11,626 nt of DNA. Source: an uncultured Actinomycetes bacterium (GTDB lineage Bacteria; Actinomycetota; Thermoleophilia; Gaiellales; F1-60-MAGs149). The notes under the pieces were generated by a model, which saw only the letters and a list, made by a program, of their open reading frames with translations, did not search any database and was not told the DNA's origin. The DNA lies in assembly GCA_903960645.1 (NCBI GenBank), contig CAJCBN010000262.1, positions 1 to 11,626 of the forward strand. Reading direction: 5' to 3'. Below, piece after piece: positions 8,101-11,626 of this stretch (within the stretch, counting starts at the first letter, position 1; each line of letters opens with the position of its first letter). A program made the position numbers and the translations under genes.

Positions 8101-8289
8101 CCCCCAGGCGTGGTGCACGCCCATCGAGTTGTTCGCGGTGATCGGACCGTCCGTGAACGAGAACGTCGGACCGCCGGCGTTCTGCGCGCGCAGGCGGTTG
8201 AAGGTGTCCTCCTGCTCCCACAGCGCCAGCACGCGATGCTCGATCGCGATGTGGTCGGGCGTGGCGGGTACGGCGTCGTAGAGGCTCAA
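5128..8289 (-). CDS. ileS: Isoleucyl-tRNA synthetase, IleRS2-type with altered signature motif
   Basis: 1053 residues. Charges tRNA-Ile with isoleucine in the cytosol. Class I landmarks: active-site strand 'FTDGPITANNSMGVHHAWGR' (about 46-64); CP1 insertion with 'WCPRCG' (Cys184, Cys187) and editing-domain 'WTTTPWTLPAN' (225-235); 'CWRC' at 392-395; KMSKS-loop equivalent 'AMHKS' at 613-617 with Lys616 kept; then the anticodon-binding region. The HIGH motif is Gly57-Val58-His59-His60, i.e. GXHH rather than HXGH. The length and overall pattern fit the eukaryote-like IleRS2 class. The start is TTG 8289: an in-frame TAG lies 30 bases upstream with no ATG/GTG between, and the conserved N-terminus begins right after. 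There is no ribosome binding site. A possible -10 (TAGGAT, 8322-8317) lies upstream. No T-box leader fits the 46 bp gap. Confidence 0.97.
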   Translation of the reverse strand: MSLYDAVPATPDHIAIEHRVLALWEQEDTFNRLRAQNAGGPTFSFTDGPITANNSMGVHHAWGRSLKDLIQRHRAMQGHEQRYQNGFDCQGLWVEVEVEKSLGLNSKQEIEAYGLDKFARACRDRVAEYSAVQTRQSKRLGQWMDWDRSYYTMTDPNIEYIWRFLKECHDREMLYRGNRPMVWCPRCGTSLSQHELIDSYRDRTHPTLHVRFPFLDTPEEAVVVWTTTPWTLPANVAAAVDPAAEYSAVRTSQGIDWVMSSRVADLFGEGADVTRTTSGADLVGRRYRGPFDELEPGGAVEHRVVAWDMVAGDEGTGIVHIAPGCGGEDFELGKVEGLEVLVPVDDAGCFLPAYGFLSGLTTDAAADPVREHLERNGVLVRSGTIEHRFPVCWRCGTDLIHRVAEEWFIRAEPVRQAMIDAAATVNWVPEQYGKRMEDWLRNMGDWCISRKRYWGLPLPFYKTESGEFLIIGSVDELRERAVDSLDGLEELHRPWIDGIRVRTDSGEIAERVTEVGDCWLDAGIVPFSTLGWGREEFAEGGYAAGAGAGLTNADLPDHAYWEKWFPADWISEMREQIRLWFYSQLFMSVVLVGKAPYRNVLGYEKLHDETGRAMHKSWGNAIWFDDAIEDIGADVMRWMYALQTPSQNMNFGYGPANEVRRRLLTLWNSYAFLIRYAELDAFVPTYADLTERPPSATALDRWIVARVDETIAACDEALGGYWPPAYARAVEALVDDLSAWYIRGSRARFWRSEGDADKDAAFRTLWYVLAQVCRLIAPAMPFLAEDLWQNLVRERAAGAPDSVHLAGWPTADAPDRQALEAFSLAQTAISLGRGARAQGNRKLRQPLREAVIATPDPAARAAIESLREEIALELNVRNVRIADAVDELLEVEIVPNFKVLGPKLGKDIPRVQQLLKAGDYTREGDAVIVGGHTLEAGEIELRTRPREGFAVADEGGIAVALDTELDEDLEDEGLARELIHFIQGQRKDAGFEVSDRIVIALSGDAQLQRVVARYGADVQRETLCTDLTVADSVDGITFAADGCSGTVAVQRAD

Positions 8290-8335
8290 GGGTGCGGCAG
8301 GGGTCGTCGGCGACGAATCCTATCGCGAAGGCGGA

Positions 8336-8530
8336 TCAGGCCTCCGCACCCCCGGGGCTGCGGCCGTATCGCCGCGTCTGCTCATCGCACCACAGCTCGA
8401 ACGCGGCGTGCCGCGCGAGATAGCGCTCGATCGAGGCGAGACCGCCCTCGACCCACAGGTCCTCGTCCCACTGCTCAAGGCCGGTCAGGGAGGGCTCGTC
8501 GCCCCAGTCGTCTTCGTGGTCGAAGGTCAT
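8336..8530 (-). CDS. Small acidic protein of unknown function
   Basis: 64 residues from ATG 8530. I do not recognise it. The first half is very acidic and Trp-rich (MTFDHEDDWGDEPSL...WDEDLWVEGG). The second half looks like a helix with aromatic and charged residues ('IERYLARHAAFELWCDEQTRRYG') and one Cys. There is no signal peptide or membrane segment, so it is cytosolic. It lies 37 bp after the Nudix gene and 46 bp before ileS on the same strand. The frame is open further upstream, but that part is Arg-rich sequence antiparallel to nothing conserved and runs through the end of the Nudix gene. A purine-rich Shine-Dalgarno-like run lies unusually far upstream behind a small hairpin. Confidence 0.65.
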   Translation of the reverse strand: MTFDHEDDWGDEPSLTGLEQWDEDLWVEGGLASIERYLARHAAFELWCDEQTRRYGRSPGGAEA

Positions 8531-8542
8531 GGCGCGGTGTTC

Positions 8543-8556
8543 GCGGGTTCCCCCGC
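8543..8556 (-). promoter_or_regulatory. Hairpin between a Shine-Dalgarno-like run and the start of the small acidic gene
   Basis: In mRNA sense this is GCGGG-GGAA-CCCGC, a perfect 5 bp stem with a GNRA-type tetraloop. It separates a purine run (AGGGGGAGGAGAGG, 8570-8557, overlapping the Nudix stop codon) from the ATG at 8530. Folding would bring the purine run closer to the start. There is no T-run, so it is not a classical terminator. Confidence 0.4.
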
Positions 8557-8567
8557 CTCTCCTCCCC

Positions 8568-9065
8568 CTAGCCCGTGCGCAGGAGCGCGATCGCCTGCGC
8601 CGTGTTGCGGAAGGCCAACGCATCCTCCGCCGGCACGTCGTCGAGGGCGAACCAGCGGAGCTCCGCAACGTCGTCGGCGGCCGTTGGCTCGCCCGCCACG
8701 ATCCGTCCGGTGAACACCGCGTTGAGGGTGTGATCCCCGTCGTCCCCGTAGGTGTCGATCAGGTGCGCGACGAAGCCGGTCAGCTCGATGGTGCAGCCAG
8801 TCTCCTCGCGCAGCTCGCGCACCGCGCAGGCCTCCGGCGTCTCGTCCGGCAGGCAGAAGCCGCCGGGGACGTCCCACAGGCCGAGCCTCGGCTCGATCGC
8901 GCGGCGCCCGAGCAGCAGTCGTCCGCGGTCGTCGAGGACGAGCACGGCCGCACACGGCTTGGCGTCGTGGTAGTACGGCTCGTCGCAGACCGTGCAGGTC
9001 TGGCGGTTGCCCTCGAGCGGGCCGAGCCGGTCCCCGCAGAAGGCGCAGTGCTGGCGCAGGCGCAT
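8568..9065 (-). CDS. Nudix hydrolase with N-terminal zinc ribbon
   Basis: 165 residues. The N-terminal zinc ribbon has Cys7, Cys10, Cys24 and Cys27, the layout seen in NudC-like NAD(H) diphosphatases. A complete Nudix box follows: Gly69-x5-Glu75-x7-Arg83-Glu84-Leu-Arg-Glu87-Glu88-x-Gly90, so Mg-dependent hydrolysis of a nucleoside diphosphate-X compound is expected. The protein lacks the large N-terminal domain and the SQPWPFPxS stretch of true NudC, so NADH is not a secure substrate. The stop of the upstream serine hydrolase is 18 bp away, and the TAGAGG at that stop could serve as a distant ribosome binding site. It is probably co-transcribed with both neighbours. Confidence 0.93.
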   Translation of the reverse strand: MRLRQHCAFCGDRLGPLEGNRQTCTVCDEPYYHDAKPCAAVLVLDDRGRLLLGRRAIEPRLGLWDVPGGFCLPDETPEACAVRELREETGCTIELTGFVAHLIDTYGDDGDHTLNAVFTGRIVAGEPTAADDVAELRWFALDDVPAEDALAFRNTAQAIALLRTG

Positions 9066-9083
9066 GGCGACAGTCTGACGCCT

Positions 9084-10109
9084 CTACGCGACGAGCGCCG
9101 CGCAGATGTCGGGCCAGCCGCCGGGCTCGAGCATCCAGCGGGAGTACGTGCCGCGGTCGGCCAGCAGGACAGCCTGCACGTCGCTGACAGGATCGATGAA
9201 CGCGAGCGTGCCGGAGGCGCCGAAGTGCGTCGCGCTGGCCGGTGACAGCGCCGGGCCGGTCCAGTGCGGCGTCTTGCCGTCGCGCAGCTCGAAGCCGACG
9301 GCCCAGTCGCAGACGGGCCACTCCATGAAGTCCCCCACCCCGCCCGGCAGTGCGCCGCACTGGTTCGTCAGCAGCTCCGCACGGGCCTCGGCACTGAACA
9401 GGTCGGTCCCGTGGCCCGAGACGGTGACGAGGAACTGCAGGTAGTCCTCCGCCGTGCCGAAACCGCCCGACTGCGGAAGCCCCAGGGCGCGGAAGCGCGG
9501 TCCGTTGAAGAGCTGCTCGCCATGGCCGAGCAGCCCGGGCTCGCGGACCGAGACGACCGAGGGGTCGTCGGGACTTGCGCCGAGCGTCGTTCGCTGCAGA
9601 CCCAGCGGCTGCAGCACCGCCTCGCGCAGGTAGGTCTCGTAGCCCATTCCGGCGGCCCGCTCGAGCGCGAGGGCGGCGAGCGCGTAGCCGGCATTGGAGT
9701 AGGTCCGGCGCGTGAGTGCAGGAGCAATGCTCGCCGTCGCCGCGTAGGCGGCCGCGACGTCAGGCCAGGTGGACGCGGGGTCGAGCTGCACCTTGCGGGC
9801 CGCGGGGACGTCGGCGGGCAGACCGCTGGCGTGGGCCAGGAGCTCCCGCAGCGTGGCGCCGCAGCGCGCCTCCGACACATCTGCGGTCAGCGGGCGATCG
9901 AGGTCGAGCACGCCCTCATCGCAGGCGACGAGGCACGCTCCCGCGATCAACGGCTTGGTCAGCGAGGCGAGCGCGAAGCGGCTCTGGTCGTCGCAGGCGC
10001 CGAAGCAGGCCAGCGTCGTCTGGCCCTGCTGCCGGTAGGCCACCTGCATGGCCCCCACGCTGCCGCGCGCGACGAGGTCGGCGGCCAGTTGGAGCGGATC
10101 GGCGGTCAT
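9084..10109 (-). CDS. Serine hydrolase, beta-lactamase class C/esterase family
   Basis: 341 residues. All three active-site elements of the serine beta-lactamase/DD-peptidase fold are present: Ser49-Leu-Thr-Lys52 (nucleophile and base), Tyr137-Ser-Asn139, and His295-Phe-Gly297 in place of the KTG triad, as in many family VIII esterases and EstB-like proteins. There is no signal peptide; the N-terminus (MTADPLQLAADLVARG) is soluble, so it acts inside the cell and is more likely an esterase or amidase than an antibiotic-resistance enzyme. Its ATG (10109) has no ribosome binding site but has a -10-like hexamer six bases upstream. It is first in a likely operon with the Nudix gene. Confidence 0.9.
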   Translation of the reverse strand: MTADPLQLAADLVARGSVGAMQVAYRQQGQTTLACFGACDDQSRFALASLTKPLIAGACLVACDEGVLDLDRPLTADVSEARCGATLRELLAHASGLPADVPAARKVQLDPASTWPDVAAAYAATASIAPALTRRTYSNAGYALAALALERAAGMGYETYLREAVLQPLGLQRTTLGASPDDPSVVSVREPGLLGHGEQLFNGPRFRALGLPQSGGFGTAEDYLQFLVTVSGHGTDLFSAEARAELLTNQCGALPGGVGDFMEWPVCDWAVGFELRDGKTPHWTGPALSPASATHFGASGTLAFIDPVSDVQAVLLADRGTYSRWMLEPGGWPDICAALVA

Positions 10110-10135
10110 GGTCGGACGCTATCAGCGCCCGCCAT
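10106..10135 (-). other. Possible nine-codon upstream reading frame
   Basis: ATG at 10135 opens a nine-residue frame (MAGADSVRP) whose TGA overlaps the serine hydrolase ATG as ATGA. No clear ribosome binding site precedes it (only a GGCGG). It would exist only if transcription starts upstream of the putative -10 at 10121-10116. Confidence 0.2.
10110..10121 (-). promoter_or_regulatory. Putative -10 element for the serine hydrolase
   Basis: Minus-strand TAGCGT (10121-10116) followed by six bases and the ATG at 10109. The spacing matches the one at the 1276 gene and suggests a leaderless transcript. No -35 is evident. Confidence 0.35.
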
Positions 10136-10148
10136 GACCGCCGCTGCA

Positions 10149-10154
10149 CCTAGC
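10149..10154. repeat. Left target-site duplication of the MITE
   Basis: CCTAGC directly repeated at 10385-10390. The identity can be stretched to eight bases (CACCTAGC at 10147-10154 and 10383-10390), but the right-hand CA also forms the end of the terminal inverted repeat. Confidence 0.7.
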
Positions 10155-10384
10155 TGTTCTGCCTATGAGCCTGCGAGACGGGTTCGGTGAGAACGCTGCT
10201 GTCTGGATGCGACGAAGGGGTCAGACCCTTTTGTCGCATTGACCGCCGTAAACACCCGAGCTAACTACAGGCGCCCGAGCGGTAATGCGACAAAAGGGTC
10301 TGACCCCTTAGTCGCATCCAGACCCGAGCGGCACCTCGACACCCAACCACCATCGCCCCGTCTCACAGGGAACTAGGCAGAACA
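10155..10384. mobile_element. MITE-like element, 230 bp, non-coding
   Basis: The ends are perfect 11 bp terminal inverted repeats, TGTTCTGCCTA (10155-10165) and its complement (10374-10384). They extend to 28 bp with 23 matches (10155-10182 against 10357-10384). Six-base direct repeats CCTAGC flank both ends, as expected of a target duplication. Inside lies a second inverted repeat, 10201-10240 against 10284-10323, with 39 of 40 bases paired. No coding frame is present, so it would rely on a transposase encoded elsewhere. It lies between the stop of the partial surface-protein gene and the start of the serine hydrolase. Without it, these two co-directional genes would be about 40 bp apart. 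Confidence 0.82.
10201..10323. repeat. Nested inverted repeat whose arms are themselves palindromes (REPIN-like)
   Basis: Arms 10201-10240 and 10284-10323 pair at 39 of 40 positions (mismatch at 10214), continuing with ACCGC/GCGGT (10242-10246, 10279-10283) past one bulged base. The loop is about 32 bases. Each arm is also an imperfect palindrome: 10207-10222 and 10224-10239 pair at 14 of 16 around one central base, with ATGCGAC at the outside and GGGTC-A-GACCC at the core; 10285-10317 is the same. The GACCC-TTTT edge gives terminator-like folds on both strands. Confidence 0.85.
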
Positions 10385-10390
10385 CCTAGC
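10385..10390. repeat. Right target-site duplication of the MITE, containing a stop codon
   Basis: CCTAGC, the second copy of the sequence at 10149-10154. On the minus strand it reads GCTAGG and contains the TAG stop (10388-10386) of the surface-protein gene. Confidence 0.7.
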
Positions 10391-11626
10391 CGATCTTGAA
10401 GTAGAGCTTCCGCGCAGCGTTGTCGCCGTAGAGGCTGCGAGCCTGAATGTCGAAATCGAACGTGGAGCCCGTCGTGAGGGTGTTCCACGCCGCCTCGCCG
10501 AAGCAGGTCTTCGCGTTGACCGTGAACTGGAGCAGGTTGGCCGTCGGGGCGGACGGCACGGTCGCTGCGTCGAGCGCCGGATCCTGCACGCCACCCGTCC
10601 CCGTGTTGGTGAACGCGGCACCGTTGGAGAACGGCGCCGAGTACGACGCGAGCGGGCAGTTGCCGACGCCGCTGCCGATCGAGACGCCGGTCGGCGAGCG
10701 CGGTGCGTTGGGTGCATCGGCGGTGTACTGGAGTCCGCCGATGTCGATCCAGCCAGAGGCGCTCGACTCGCCGCCGACGATCGGTCGCTGCGGCCGCCAC
10801 CACTTGAGGGTGATGACGCCGTCGGCCGCGACGGTGATCGGCGTGGCCGGCGACATGCCGAGGTTGCCGGCGGCCCAGCCGGTGACCGGGTCGTAGGTGA
10901 TCACCTGCTCGGTGGCGCTGGCCGTCGTCTGGTAGCTGTAGACGGCAGGCGCCGTCATGAACGTGAAGTTCAGGACACCCGGGTAGGCGGCGCCACCCGC
11001 GTTCTGAATGAACGCGTTCCCGGAGCCGATCTCCGACGTGCTCGCACCCGGCGTGATCTGCGCATCACCGGTCGGCCCGGTCAGCAACCCGAGCGCCGTG
11101 CCCGCGAAGGTGGCGGCCGCGCCGTTGATCTGCGGATACGAGATGCCAGCGGTCACGTGCGGCGCGCAGTACACGTTGCCGAGGCAGTCGAGGGTGCCCG
11201 TCGTCGCGCCGACGATCTGCGTGGCGAGAGTCAGGGTCGATGGGAACGCGGCGTCGATCAGCGGCTGCACCGCAGCCGTGGTCCCGCCGAGGTAGAGGTT
11301 GATGCTGGCGTTTGCGGTCAGCTTGAAGTTCGAGAACATCCGGAACTCCGTCGCCGCAGCGGTGGTCGGACCACCGTCGGGCGTCGGATTGACGCAGCCA
11401 GGCGTGGCTGCCGCGGGCGGCGGCGGGCAGACCGCCTGACGGGCAAAGGCGCCGCGCAGCAGCAACCCGGTGCGCGTCGTGCGATCCACGTTGTCGAGAA
11501 TCAGATTGCCGTTGTCATCAACGTCGAAGAGACCCGGTAGGCCGTCGAGGTCGGTGTCGTAGCCGGGGCCGTCGTAGCCCTTCAGCGCGCTGCGCCCGTT
11601 GCCCACCTTGACGCGTCCCAGCTTGC
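10386..11626 (-). CDS. Extracellular protein with calcium-binding-like loops, C-terminal part
   Basis: The frame is open from the right edge to TAG at 10388-10386. An in-frame GTG at 11606 is not a convincing start, because the coding-like sequence (KLGRVKV) continues to the edge. Near the edge, at about 11480-11570, are two Asp-rich loops ('YDTDLDGLPGLFDVDDNG...LDNVD') like thrombospondin type 3 or dockerin-type calcium sites. The rest is rich in Ala, Thr, Gly, Ser and Asn and poor in Lys/Arg. It has six widely spaced Cys (AVC, PGC, LDC, VYC, GNC, KTC) that could form three disulfides, as expected outside the cell. No sorting signal, membrane anchor or peptidoglycan-binding motif is visible at the C-terminus (RKLYFKIG). 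I do not recognise the family. The MITE was inserted directly behind its stop. Confidence 0.75.
   Translation of the reverse strand, partial: KLGRVKVGNGRSALKGYDGPGYDTDLDGLPGLFDVDDNGNLILDNVDRTTRTGLLLRGAFARQAVCPPPPAAATPGCVNPTPDGGPTTAAATEFRMFSNFKLTANASINLYLGGTTAAVQPLIDAAFPSTLTLATQIVGATTGTLDCLGNVYCAPHVTAGISYPQINGAAATFAGTALGLLTGPTGDAQITPGASTSEIGSGNAFIQNAGGAAYPGVLNFTFMTAPAVYSYQTTASATEQVITYDPVTGWAAGNLGMSPATPITVAADGVITLKWWRPQRPIVGGESSASGWIDIGGLQYTADAPNAPRSPTGVSIGSGVGNCPLASYSAPFSNGAAFTNTGTGGVQDPALDAATVPSAPTANLLQFTVNAKTCFGEAAWNTLTTGSTFDFDIQARSLYGDNAARKLYFKIG

Larger units (their letters stand above)
10101..10142. repeat. 10 bp perfect inverted repeat around the serine hydrolase start
   Basis: GGCGGTCATG (10101-10110, containing the start codon) and CATGACCGCC (10133-10142) are perfect inverted copies separated by 22 bp. 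The spacer holds the putative -10, so this could be an operator for autoregulation or a stem sequestering the start codon in a longer transcript. Confidence 0.45.

Noticed and set aside
8290..8335. T-box leader upstream of ileS
   Set aside because: The gap is only 46 bp and shows no T-box core or specifier stem.
5080..8571. A very long plus-strand reading frame of more than 1100 codons
   Set aside because: It is antisense to ileS, whose motifs are unmistakable. Long shadow frames are expected opposite GC-rich genes, and the translation is compositionally odd.
8568..9065. NudC NADH pyrophosphatase
   Set aside because: It shares the zinc ribbon and Nudix box, but the protein is much shorter and lacks the family's diagnostic motif after the Nudix box.
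9084..10109. Antibiotic-resistance beta-lactamase
   Set aside because: There is no signal peptide, and the third motif is HFG; a cytosolic esterase-type hydrolase is more likely.
10201..10323. CRISPR array
   Set aside because: There are only two copies and they are inverted, not directly repeated, with no spacer series.
10386..10388. The MITE supplying a premature stop to the surface protein
   Set aside because: The TAG lies inside the duplicated target. The reconstructed empty site keeps the same stop, so the gene was not shortened.

Overview
The window looks like chromosomal DNA of a high-GC actinobacterium. It is consistently GC-rich, uses GTG and TTG starts freely, packs genes tightly and shows few good ribosome binding sites. 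The pgsA, garA-like and ftsR-like genes lie in the same order as in mycobacteria. However, GarA carries a zinc ribbon and the IleRS belongs to a divergent class, so a deep lineage such as Thermoleophilia/Solirubrobacterales fits best. That placement is inference from gene style, not from a database match.

Layout. (1) 1-2376: two divergently transcribed secreted proteins with a glycoside-hydrolase TIM-barrel look. The left one is cut by the window edge and ends in a peptidoglycan-binding domain. Both lack the expected catalytic glutamates. (2) 2377-8289: a compact minus-strand housekeeping block, in transcription order ileS, pgsA, a zinc-ribbon/FHA protein (garA), a MerR-type regulator (ftsR), apt and a GNAT acetyltransferase. 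The last genes overlap or nearly abut. The GNAT stop codon directly abuts the stop codon of the convergent glycosidase-like gene. (3) 8336-10109: a minus-strand group upstream of ileS, comprising a serine hydrolase of the beta-lactamase fold, a zinc-ribbon Nudix hydrolase and an unrecognised 64-residue acidic protein. (4) 10147-10390: a 230 bp miniature inverted-repeat element with 11 bp perfect terminal inverted repeats, a 6 bp target duplication and a nested, near-perfect 40 bp inner inverted repeat whose arms are each palindromic. (5) 10386-11626: the C-terminal part of an extracellular, calcium-loop-containing protein that runs off the right edge.

How the parts work together. The core block links translation (IleRS), phospholipid synthesis (PgsA), a likely phosphorylation-controlled FHA switch (GarA), a division/metabolism regulator (FtsR) and purine salvage (Apt). 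This resembles the mycobacterial pgsA2...garA-Rv1828 neighbourhood. The most notable points are the IleRS signature motif GVHH in place of HIGH, the two divergent pseudo-glycosidases, and the nested palindromic MITE lying exactly behind a stop codon between two co-directional genes. Several genes have a -10-like hexamer only 6-8 bases before the start codon, which suggests leaderless transcripts.
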